From: Deltaproteobacteria bacterium
Lineage (GTDB): Bacteria > Desulfobacterota > GWC2-55-46 > JADFVP01
Assembly (NCBI GenBank): GCA_024275855.1
Contig: JAJRYL010000107.1
Location: forward strand, 1 to 5,021
Length of the DNA: 5,021 nt
Reading direction: 5' to 3'
A model generated the notes under the pieces. That model was given only the letters and a program-made list of their open reading frames with translations. It was not told the origin of the DNA and did no database searches. The position numbers and the translations under genes were made by a program. This document shows positions 1-5,021 of this stretch, one piece after another (the first letter of the stretch is position 1; each line of letters starts with the position of its first letter).

Positions 1-395
1 AAAATATCGGCATGGTCAAAGGCGATTTTTTCCGGCAGGTTATCTTCGGTAAAAACTCCGGCGTTAACGGCGTCGTCGCGGGCAACGGGCGTACCTGTTG
101 CGGCGGCTACAAAAACAACCGTAACCGTATGGAAGCGCGGGTCTCTATTTGGGGCGGAGTAGGCGTGGAGCTGGCACTTCAGCTTTACATCCAGGGAGGT
201 CTCTTCTTTAGCCTCCCTAACGGCGGCTCTCTCTAAGCTCTCGCCGTAATCGACAAAACCGCCAGGCAGCGCCCAGCCGTACGGCGGGTTCTTCCGCTCT
301 ATTAAAACAATACTGCCCGGCAATACAATACCGCCTTCTGCCAACTCAATTATAATATCTACCGTAGGTTTCGGGTTTCTGTACTCTTTTGTCAT
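1..395 (-). CDS. Nudix hydrolase, ADP-ribose pyrophosphatase-like (3' end outside the window)
   Basis: Translating the minus strand from the ATG at 395 gives 131 residues running off the left edge without a stop. It starts [18 protein letters not shown]. Residues 46-68 form a Nudix box (G-x5-E-x7-R-E-x2-E-E-x-x-L). G46, E52, R60, E61, E64 and E65 are present, and the usual Gly near the end is Ser67. E61, E64 and E65 are the expected Mg2+ ligands. The stretch before the box ([12 protein letters not shown]) and the later [12 protein letters not shown] resemble the ADP-ribose pyrophosphatase-like branch (COG1051), cytosolic enzymes that split nucleoside diphosphates linked to another group. The actual substrate cannot be read from the sequence. 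The gene lies 61 bases downstream of the galT-like gene on the same strand, so co-transcription is plausible. The Shine-Dalgarno is poor, but the N-terminus fits the family. About 10-30 residues are probably missing at the C-terminus. Confidence 0.93.
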   Translation of the reverse strand, partial: MTKEYRNPKPTVDIIIELAEGGIVLPGSIVLIERKNPPYGWALPGGFVDYGESLERAAVREAKEETSLDVKLKCQLHAYSAPNRDPRFHTVTVVFVAAATGTPVARDDAVNAGVFTEDNLPEKIAFDHADI

Positions 396-456
396 AGAGG
401 TTCTCACATTGTAATTGTAATGAAATAGAGCGGGCAAACGCGGGAGAGGTTGCGGG

Positions 457-1452
457 TCAGTCGATACGAACGGCCTTTAAAAACTCGGCGTTCTCTTCGG
501 GCAGGCTCTGGTTTATATACATGCCGCTGCCAAGCTCGAAACCGGCCGTCTTTGTAAGCTTTGGCATTATGCTCATGTACCAGTGCGTAAACTCGTTACC
601 GATGTCTTTGGGCCTTGAAGAGCGTATTACAAGGTTGAAGTCCGGGTCTTCAAGCCCGTGGTAGAGTTTAGCCAACAGAACCTTCAGATGAAAACCGAGG
701 TCGGTTATCTCATCATCCGTTATGCCGGAAAAAGAGGCGCAGTGCCGTTTGGGAAATATCCATGTATGGAAGGGCGAGAGTGCGGCGTACGGAATGAACG
801 TTAGAAAAAACTCTGTCTCGATAACTATGCGGTTCGCGTCTTCGAGTTCCGTTTGAATGGTGTCGCACATAAGACAAAGACCGGTATCGTCGAAGTACTG
901 CATGGCGGCGGCCACACGGTCGCGGTGCTGTACCGGCACGATAGGTATGGCTATGAGTTGCGCGTGGGGGTGGTATATCGTTGTACCGGCGCCGAGGCCG
1001 TGATTTTTAAATATTATAACATGCTCTACACGGGGGTCTTTATACGCCTCTACAAACCGCTCTTTATAGAGTTTAAGGGCGGTAACGACATCTTCGGGCT
1101 CCATCAGCGCGAGGCTCGTATTGTGCAGAGGGCTCTCGATTATTACGTCGTGCAGACCGACTCCTGTTACCATGCGCCGAAGCCCGTTTACCGAGCGAAA
1201 CTTCTCGCCGGTACGGTTTACCGCGGGGTACTTGTTCGGCACCACGCGCATCTTCCACATGCCGTCTATGGATATGCGGTGCAGCTCTTCTGAGGTCTTG
1301 CTCTCGTTACCGGGGCAGAACGGGCAGGAATCGGCATGGGCCGGAGCGGCCAGACGGTCTTTATGGTTACTGAAATCTCTCGGCCTCTTCGCCCTTTCGG
1401 TGGCGATAATGACCCACTCCCTTGTAATCAGATTATGTCTCAGCTCCGGCAT
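457..1452 (-). CDS. galT: Galactose-1-phosphate uridylyltransferase family protein (short GalT type)
   Basis: The 331-residue protein belongs to the GalT branch of the HIT superfamily. GalT swaps UMP between UDP-glucose and galactose-1-phosphate through a uridylyl-histidine intermediate (Leloir pathway, cytosol). Visible motifs are [23 protein letters not shown] at the N-terminus (shown in two parts by residues 1-10 and 11-23), C43-P-F-C46, S108-P-L-H110, and H161-P-H163-A-Q165. By comparison with E. coli GalT, H163 is the nucleophile and C43, C46, H110 and H161 form the structural zinc site. A second CxxC (C193, C196) is present. The C-terminal half has H290-W-Y292 and [11 protein letters not shown]. 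The E. coli second-metal positions His281 and His298 appear as R277 and Y292. ATG at 1452 is preferred over TTG at 1464 because a GAGG lies 6 bases upstream and family members begin MPELR. No galK or galE is nearby. Related proteins include ADP-glucose phosphorylase, so the exact substrate is uncertain. Confidence 0.9.
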   Translation of the reverse strand: MPELRHNLITREWVIIATERAKRPRDFSNHKDRLAAPAHADSCPFCPGNESKTSEELHRISIDGMWKMRVVPNKYPAVNRTGEKFRSVNGLRRMVTGVGLHDVIIESPLHNTSLALMEPEDVVTALKLYKERFVEAYKDPRVEHVIIFKNHGLGAGTTIYHPHAQLIAIPIVPVQHRDRVAAAMQYFDDTGLCLMCDTIQTELEDANRIVIETEFFLTFIPYAALSPFHTWIFPKRHCASFSGITDDEITDLGFHLKVLLAKLYHGLEDPDFNLVIRSSRPKDIGNEFTHWYMSIMPKLTKTAGFELGSGMYINQSLPEENAEFLKAVRID

Positions 1453-1458
1453 AAAGAT

Positions 1459-1462
1459 CCTC
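1459..1462 (-). promoter_or_regulatory. Ribosome binding site fixing the galT start
   Basis: Read on the minus strand, GAGG sits 6 bases before the ATG at 1452. A second purine run (GGGAGG, 1465-1470) abuts the alternative TTG start at 1464 with no spacer, so that TTG is unlikely to be used. Confidence 0.6.
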
Positions 1463-1529
1463 AACCTCCCGGTGCAACGGGCGGTATCTGCCTGCTACTG
1501 AGCGCACGAGAGCGAAAATAAAGTATAAC

Positions 1530-2024
1530 TTAAAGCGGCGGAGCGGCCTTTAAAAGCGCCTCTATCAGTTCTACATGCGCCTTCTCTTCCTCGGCGATGC
1601 TCTGATACATCTTTCTGCCCTCTTCCGTCTTCGCGCCCTTTGCGAGCCCTTCAAAAAGATTTACAGAGTACCTCTCGGTATCGAAAGCCACTATCAGCGC
1701 CTTGCGCGGATGGTCGAGAATCTTTATCAACTCTTCCACGTCTATTCTCTTGGTAAAAATATCGCCTGCGTCTTCTTTATTAAGATAATCTTCAAGCGCA
1801 AGTTCTTCATCGGTAATCTGTTCACCAAGCCCTGCCGCTTCAAAAAACTTGTTTTCTATTACCGACTTGTGTTTCAATTCGTCCGCGGCAAGGCTTGCGA
1901 ATACGGCCTTCGTGTCCGGGTCTTCGGTTCTATCCGTCATGATACTGTAGAACTTATAACCGTTCTCTTCTATCAGCGCCGCCTTCTTTACCGCCTCTTT
2001 CTCTTCAAACTGATCAAAATCCAT
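1530..2024 (-). CDS. Rubrerythrin-like ferritin-family diiron protein without rubredoxin domain
   Basis: The product is 164 residues, almost entirely alpha-helical and rich in Glu and Lys. It has the four-helix diiron pattern: an N-terminal helix ending EENGYKFY (ligand probably E19), DELKH giving E49-x-x-H52, a third helix TERYSVNLF with E117, and EEEKAH giving E147-x-x-H150. The repeated Glu...(+7)aromatic spacing (E19/Y26, E117/F124) supports the ligand choice. This is the COG1633/rubrerythrin diiron fold, whose members reduce peroxide or handle iron. There is no CxxC pair, so the rubredoxin electron-transfer domain of classical rubrerythrin is absent. Start: ATG at 2024 has GGGAGG 5 bases upstream. 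Reading further upstream in frame adds a hydrophobic, poorly coding stretch inside the intergenic region, which I reject. It is probably first in a leftward transcription unit with galT (77-base gap) and the Nudix gene. Its function is inferred from the fold; no specific substrate is assigned. Confidence 0.88.
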   Translation of the reverse strand: MDFDQFEEKEAVKKAALIEENGYKFYSIMTDRTEDPDTKAVFASLAADELKHKSVIENKFFEAAGLGEQITDEELALEDYLNKEDAGDIFTKRIDVEELIKILDHPRKALIVAFDTERYSVNLFEGLAKGAKTEEGRKMYQSIAEEEKAHVELIEALLKAAPPL

Positions 2025-2029
2025 AAGTG

Positions 2030-2035
2030 CCTCCC
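2030..2035 (-). promoter_or_regulatory. Ribosome binding site of the rubrerythrin-like gene
   Basis: GGGAGG on the minus strand, 5 bases before the ATG at 2024. It decides the start against a longer open frame that would begin near 2231. Confidence 0.75.
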
Positions 2036-2043
2036 ATAATATA

Positions 2044-2057
2044 TACAATATACTGTA
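2044..2057. promoter_or_regulatory. Near-perfect 14-base dyad, possible operator
   Basis: TACAaTATAcTGTA reads the same on both strands except for one mismatched pair (positions 5 and 10). It lies between the candidate leftward promoter and the start of the rubrerythrin-like gene, where a repressor could act. The region is AT-rich, so chance dyads are expected, and no regulator family is assigned. Confidence 0.3.
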
Positions 2058-2088
2058 CCAGATGTATCCGGTTCGGGCAAGTATAAGT

Positions 2089-2117
2089 ATTATAAAGAAT
2101 ATAAAAAGAAGTGTTGA
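2089..2117 (-). promoter_or_regulatory. Candidate sigma70-type promoter for the rubrerythrin-galT-Nudix group
   Basis: On the minus strand a perfect TATAAT (2094-2089) lies 17 bases after TCAACA (2117-2112; four of six matches to the -35 consensus). Transcription would start near 2082, leaving a leader of about 58 bases before the ATG at 2024. The perfect -10 is weakened as evidence by the AT-rich surroundings. Confidence 0.45.
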
Positions 2118-2142
2118 ACCGATTGTAGATAAGTGGTAAAAG
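2114..2142 (+). promoter_or_regulatory. Weak candidate promoter for fabI
   Basis: TTGAAC (2114-2119) is followed after 17 bases by TAAAAG (2137-2142), a poor -10. It is the best-spaced pair I see upstream of fabI. Its -35 overlaps that of the leftward promoter on the other strand. Confidence 0.25.
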
Positions 2143-2184
2143 TGAGGCTTACCTATACCATAACAACATACGGGGTAGAACTTA

Positions 2185-2952
2185 ATGGGACTTCTTGAAG
2201 GCAAACGGGGCATAATTTTCGGTGTAGCCAACGAACGTTCGATAGCTTGGGCAATAGCTCAAAAGTTGCACAGCGAGGGCATGGAACTCGCTTTTACATA
2301 CGTAGGAGAGACCCTTGAGTCACGTGTCAGGCCTTTGGCAAAATCACTCGGAGCATCCCTTATACTGCCATGCGACGTTACCAACGACGAAGACATAAAA
2401 TCCGTCTTCAAAACCCTCGAAATCGAATGGGGGTCGCTTGATACGCTTGTTCACTCCGTGGCCTTCGCTAATAAGGAAGAGTTGAAGGGCGCGTTTGTAA
2501 AGACCAGCCGCGAGGGTTTCGCGCTCGCTCTCGACGTCAGCGCCTACTCGCTGGTCGCGCTTACCCGCGAGGCGGAACCCCTCATGAGCGCGGGCAGTTC
2601 GATAATGTCGATGACATACCTCGGCAGTTCAAGGGTCGTGCCAAACTATAATGTAATGGGAGTTGCCAAGGCCGCCTTAGAGGCCTCTACGCGTTACCTC
2701 GCCGCAGACCTCGGCCCCAAGGGCATACGCGTAAACTCTATAAGCGCCGGGCCGATAAAGACACTCGCCGCCATGGGCATATCGAGCTTCAACGCCATAC
2801 TCAACCTTGTTGAAAAGAAAGCGCCGCTAAAAAGAAACGTTACCCAGGACGAAGTAGCCTCTACCGCGCTCTACCTCGCAAGCACGCTTTCGAGCGGTGT
2901 CACCGGCGAAATTATCTATGTAGACTCGGGTTATAACATCATGGGTAGTTAA
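2185..2952 (+). CDS. fabI: Enoyl-[acyl-carrier-protein] reductase (NADH), FabI
   Basis: FabI carries out the last step of each fatty-acid elongation cycle, reducing trans-2-enoyl-ACP with NAD(P)H in the cytosol. The 255-residue length is normal for the family. The atypical short-chain dehydrogenase motifs are all present: the N-terminal cofactor loop G13-VANERS19-I-A, C63-D64-V65 in the cofactor-binding region, HSVAFANKEEL from H90, and the catalytic Y145 and Y155-x6-K162 within YNVMGVAK. AGPIKTLAAMGI (188-199) is the substrate-binding loop and SGVTGEIIYVDSGYNIMG the C-terminus. The position of E. coli Gly93, linked to triclosan sensitivity, is Ala93 here, as in several Gram-positive FabI proteins, so no resistance is inferred. 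The start agrees with the family (MGLLEGKRG). The ribosome site is modest, a GGGG at 2172-2175 nine bases upstream. The gene is divergent from the rubrerythrin-like gene and probably monocistronic, since a strong promoter follows directly. Confidence 0.97.
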   Translation: MGLLEGKRGIIFGVANERSIAWAIAQKLHSEGMELAFTYVGETLESRVRPLAKSLGASLILPCDVTNDEDIKSVFKTLEIEWGSLDTLVHSVAFANKEELKGAFVKTSREGFALALDVSAYSLVALTREAEPLMSAGSSIMSMTYLGSSRVVPNYNVMGVAKAALEASTRYLAADLGPKGIRVNSISAGPIKTLAAMGISSFNAILNLVEKKAPLKRNVTQDEVASTALYLASTLSSGVTGEIIYVDSGYNIMGS

Positions 2953-2967
2953 TAATCGCATTACCCC

Positions 2968-2996
2968 TTTAAAAACCTTATAAATCGTGCTATAAT
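2968..2996 (+). promoter_or_regulatory. Extended -10 sigma70-type promoter upstream of the EndoQ-family gene
   Basis: TTTAAA (2968-2973, four of six -35 matches), a 17-base spacer, and TGC-TATAAT (2988-2996), which is a perfect extended -10. It begins 16 bases after the fabI stop. Transcription should start near 3003, giving a leader of about 143 bases before the EndoQ-family ATG. This is the best promoter match in the window. Confidence 0.6.
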
Positions 2997-3003
2997 ACCT
3001 TCG

Positions 3004-3016
3004 CTATTTCAAATAG
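3004..3016. promoter_or_regulatory. Perfect 13-base palindrome at the predicted transcription start
   Basis: CTATTT-C-AAATAG has perfect 6-base arms around one central base. It begins within a base or two of the predicted +1 of the promoter above, a typical repressor position. The one-base centre is too tight for an RNA hairpin, so a DNA-binding site is more likely than a terminator. The regulator is unknown. Confidence 0.4.
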
Positions 3017-3145
3017 GCTCCCGTACGGATTTGCCTTTAGCTGTTCGTAATCGTATTGGTCTGTCTTGCGCGCCGCTTGCACGCAGAAAGAGACAAAACC
3101 TAACATGTAGACGTATATACATAATCCAGAGGCAAACTCTTCATT
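3017..3145 (+). other. Untranslated leader of the EndoQ-family gene
   Basis: No coding sequence or recognised RNA family is seen here. Weak pairing potential exists: TGCG (3067-3070) with CGCA (3082-3085), extended by GTCT (3059-3062) with AGAC (3091-3094) across internal loops. There is also ATGTA (3105-3109) with TACAT (3118-3122), overlapping the palindrome GTATATAC (3113-3120). The only purine-rich ribosome site is AGAGG at 3128-3132, 13 bases before the ATG and so unusually distant. Whether the leader regulates anything is unknown. Confidence 0.35.
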
Positions 3146-4423
3146 ATGCGTATAATCGCCGACCTACATATCCACAGCCTCTACTCAAGGGCCACAAGCA
3201 AGCAGATGACACTTGCGGTGATCGCCCATTTTGCCGCTATTAAAGGCATTAATCTCGTCGGCACCGGCGACTTTACCCACCCCGCGCACTTCGCTTCCAT
3301 AGAAAAAGAGCTTGAGCCGGCAGAAAACGGCCTCTTCAAGCTAAAAGCGCTTCCAACCGATTTTCAGATAAACCCGCAAGCCCTCGACGTGCGCTTTATG
3401 CTCACCGCCGAGGTCAGCAACATCTATAAGTCCGGCGACAAGACAAGAAAGATACATAATCTCATCTTCGCGCCTTCCCTTATCGCCGCTAAAAAGATGA
3501 ACTCGGTCTTCGATTCTATAGGCAATATCAAGTCCGACGGGCGGCCTATCTTTGGCTTTACAGCTACGGAGCTTTTGAGTATTGTGCTCGACTCGCACAC
3601 AGGCTCTATGCTCGTTCCGGCGCATGTCTGGACTCCGTGGTTCTCTATTTTCGGCTCAAAGTCCGGCTTCGACTCTATTGAAGAGTGTTTCGGCGACCTG
3701 GCCCCCCATATATACGCGCTCGAAACCGGACTGTCGTCCGACCCACGCATGAACAGGCGCCTCTCCTCCCTCGACAGCATAACGCTTATATCGAACTCCG
3801 ACGCTCACTCGCCGGGCAAACTCGGACGCGAGGCAAACGTCTTCGAGTGCGATATGGACTACTTTGAAATAATGGATATTTTAAAAACCAACGATACCGG
3901 GCGTTTCGTTCAAACAATAGAGTTCTACCCCGAAGATGGCAAATACCACGGAGACGGCCACAGGGCCTGTGGAGTCTCTTTCACCCCGGAACAGACCGCG
4001 CTGACCTCCGGCATCTGCCCCGTCTGCACCCGTCCGCTTACAATAGGCGTGCTCAACCGTGTAGACGAGCTTGCAGACAGGCCGTTTGACTTTATATCCG
4101 AAAAGACGGTACCGGCCATACACCTTGTGCCGCTGATTGAAATCCTTTCCGAGGTAATCGGTTTCGGGGTAAATTCAAAGAAAGTCAAGGCCGGGTACGA
4201 CAGGCTCGTAGAAGAAGCTACGGAGTTCTCTATTCTTCTCGACAAAAAGAGAGACGAACTTGTAGAACTCGCCGGAGAGAGAACAGCGGAGGCGATAATA
4301 AGAGTAAGAGAAGGCGATATAAGCGTAAGAAGCGGTTTCGACGGCGAGTTCGGCTCTATAAGCAGCTTCGACAGACTTAAGGCCCCGGAACCGGTTGGCG
4401 CGTACCAGAAAGGTCTTTACTGA
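3146..4423 (+). CDS. Endonuclease Q family protein (PHP-domain DNA repair nuclease)
   Basis: The 425-residue protein matches the TIGR00375/EndoQ pattern throughout. EndoQ enzymes, characterised in Thermococcales and in Bacillus pumilus, nick DNA 5' to deaminated bases (uracil, hypoxanthine, xanthine) and abasic sites. The PHP metal-site motifs are D6-L-H8-I-H10, T40-G-D42-F-T-H45, E89 in AEVS, H104 in KIHNL, PAH160-WTPWFS (with V161 between), and S218-D219-A-H221. SGFDSIEECF (173-182) and ETGLSSDP (193-200) are also family hallmarks. A small zinc-binding segment follows, with GHRAC275 and C291-P-V-C294 before LTIGVLNRVDELADRP. Three Cys are visible, so a nearby His may be the fourth ligand. 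A charged helical tail (about 344-392) ends with GFDGEFGSI. Full length matches archaeal EndoQ (about 420 residues). The ATG gives MRIIADLHIH, as expected, despite the distant ribosome site. Beta-carbonic anhydrase follows 74 bases later on the same strand. Family assignment is strong; the activity is inferred. Confidence 0.9.
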   Translation: MRIIADLHIHSLYSRATSKQMTLAVIAHFAAIKGINLVGTGDFTHPAHFASIEKELEPAENGLFKLKALPTDFQINPQALDVRFMLTAEVSNIYKSGDKTRKIHNLIFAPSLIAAKKMNSVFDSIGNIKSDGRPIFGFTATELLSIVLDSHTGSMLVPAHVWTPWFSIFGSKSGFDSIEECFGDLAPHIYALETGLSSDPRMNRRLSSLDSITLISNSDAHSPGKLGREANVFECDMDYFEIMDILKTNDTGRFVQTIEFYPEDGKYHGDGHRACGVSFTPEQTALTSGICPVCTRPLTIGVLNRVDELADRPFDFISEKTVPAIHLVPLIEILSEVIGFGVNSKKVKAGYDRLVEEATEFSILLDKKRDELVELAGERTAEAIIRVREGDISVRSGFDGEFGSISSFDRLKAPEPVGAYQKGLY

Positions 4424-4481
4424 TTTTTCACATAGACTGCAAGAGAATTTAAGCAACGGCTTGGCTCAACAAAAAGCAGCG

Positions 4482-4488
4482 AAGGAGG
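4482..4488 (+). promoter_or_regulatory. Strong ribosome binding site of the carbonic anhydrase gene
   Basis: AAGGAGG, 9 bases before the ATG at 4498. It is the strongest Shine-Dalgarno match in the window. The 74-base gap before this gene (4424-4497) has no convincing terminator or promoter, so read-through from the EndoQ-family gene is likely. Confidence 0.8.
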
Positions 4489-4497
4489 CGGTTTTCT

Positions 4498-5021
4498 ATG
4501 GATCGGTTACTACAGGGTATCAAAGATTTCCAGCTGAATTACTTTAAGCAGGAGAAGGAGCACTTTCAGAAACTCGCCACAGGGCAGTCCCCCGAGGTAC
4601 TCTTCTTCACATGCTCTGACTCAAGGGTAGACCCCAACATGTTAACGCAGAGCAGACCGGGCGACCTCTTTGTAGTTAGAAATGTAGGCAGTATAATTCC
4701 GGACTGCGGCAAGCAGTGGAAAAAGAGCTGTACGGGCGCGGCAATAGAGTTTGCGCTGCAAACGCTATCTATCTCCGACATCATTGTCTGCGGCCATTCG
4801 GACTGCGGGGCCATGAAGGCGCTTTATGAAGACCCCGACGCCTTTAAAGACTCGCCCAACCTTAAAGAATGGGTAAGCACCGCGCTTCCGGCCAAAGGCA
4901 TGATAGACGCGATGCATGACAAACCCACATTTAAAAAGCTGATAGAGATAACAACCAAAGAGCATATAATAGAGTCTCTCGACAACCTCAAAACCTACCC
5001 CCTTGTGGCCAAAGCCATAAA
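4498..5021 (+). CDS. Beta-class carbonic anhydrase (3' end outside the window)
   Basis: Carbonic anhydrase interconverts CO2 and bicarbonate, supplying bicarbonate for carboxylations (including acetyl-CoA carboxylase) and helping with pH balance. The frame from the ATG at 4498 gives 174 residues with no stop before the right edge; the family is usually about 200-220 residues, so most of the protein is present. The zinc and active-site motifs are intact: C39-S-D41-S-R43 and H100-S-D-C103-G. C39, H100 and C103 are the expected zinc ligands, and D41-R43 is the gating dyad. VVRNVGSIIP (59-68), followed by the helix starting GAAIEFAL, is typical of the beta class. No signal peptide is seen, so the protein should be cytosolic. 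The start is supported by the AAGGAGG site. Assignment to the beta class is firm. Whether it is the sole housekeeping enzyme or linked to a transporter cannot be told from this window. Confidence 0.95.
   Translation, partial: MDRLLQGIKDFQLNYFKQEKEHFQKLATGQSPEVLFFTCSDSRVDPNMLTQSRPGDLFVVRNVGSIIPDCGKQWKKSCTGAAIEFALQTLSISDIIVCGHSDCGAMKALYEDPDAFKDSPNLKEWVSTALPAKGMIDAMHDKPTFKKLIEITTKEHIIESLDNLKTYPLVAKAI

Noticed and set aside
408..421. Tandem hexamer ATTGTA twice, upstream of the Nudix start.
   Set aside because: Two copies of an AT-rich hexamer are weak evidence of a repeat element, and no function is suggested.
430..456. Three copies of GCGGG at intervals of 10 and 12 bases between the galT-like and Nudix genes.
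   Set aside because: The units are too short, and the spacing fits chance in a G-rich stretch. There is no conserved spacer as in a CRISPR or iteron array.
853..1293. A 146-codon open frame on the plus strand.
   Set aside because: It lies wholly antisense to the conserved galT-like gene, has no recognisable domain, and follows from that gene's codon composition.
1530..1553. Inverted repeat TTAAAG...CTTTAA around the rubrerythrin-like stop codon, followed on the minus strand by a T-rich stretch, as a possible terminator.
   Set aside because: The stem is only 6 AT-rich pairs with a 12-base loop that does not pair well. It is too weak to call a terminator.
2025..2231. N-terminal extension of the rubrerythrin-like frame by 69 codons, including a hydrophobic segment.
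   Set aside because: It overlaps the start of fabI and the AT-rich intergenic region. The ATG at 2024 has a good ribosome site and fits the length of the diiron fold.
3031..3243. A 70-codon frame beginning with TTG in the EndoQ-family leader.
   Set aside because: It has no ribosome site, runs into the EndoQ-family gene in another frame, and its basic, low-hydrophobicity product resembles nothing known to me.
4451..4462. Small hairpin AAGC-aacg-GCTT before the carbonic anhydrase gene.
   Set aside because: A 4-pair stem without a T run is not a terminator and is expected by chance.
1..5021. Mobile elements, phage genes, toxin-antitoxin or defence systems, CRISPR arrays, tRNA genes.
   Set aside because: I looked for transposase-like frames, long terminal repeats, regularly spaced repeats and cloverleaf-like sequences by eye and saw none. 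The genes are housekeeping or repair types with similar codon use.

Overview
The window looks like ordinary chromosomal DNA of a free-living bacterium with intermediate G+C. It is gene-dense, with short intergenic gaps and clear Shine-Dalgarno sites, and it makes heavy use of ATA (Ile) and AGA/AGG (Arg) codons. A FabI-type enoyl-ACP reductase rules out an archaeon. The styles of the Nudix, GalT and FabI proteins recall Deltaproteobacteria (Desulfobacterota) or nearby uncultured lineages, but that placement rests on memory of family sequences, not on a search. No mobile element, CRISPR array, tRNA or rRNA was seen.

The left half (1-2024) is read leftwards. Its order of transcription is a rubrerythrin-like diiron protein with no rubredoxin tail, then a short-type galactose-1-phosphate uridylyltransferase (GalT family), then a Nudix hydrolase cut by the left edge. 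The gaps are 77 and 61 bases with no convincing terminator, so the three may share a transcript. A 160-base AT-rich region (2025-2184) separates this group from rightward fabI. It holds candidate promoters in both directions with overlapping -35 elements, and a dyad ahead of the rubrerythrin gene.

The right half (2185-5021) is read rightwards: fabI, then a well-formed extended -10 promoter with a perfect 13-base palindrome at the predicted start of transcription. A leader of roughly 140 bases follows, then a PHP-domain protein of the endonuclease Q family (repair of deaminated bases), then a beta-carbonic anhydrase cut by the right edge. The genes do not form one obvious pathway: peroxide or iron protection, sugar-nucleotide chemistry, fatty acid elongation, DNA repair and CO2 hydration.

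No previously undescribed multi-gene system could be supported. The points most worth a second look are the stand-alone bacterial EndoQ homologue with its promoter, palindrome and leader, and the GalT homologue, which keeps the nucleophilic His and first zinc site but has changed residues at two positions that bind the second metal in E. coli GalT.
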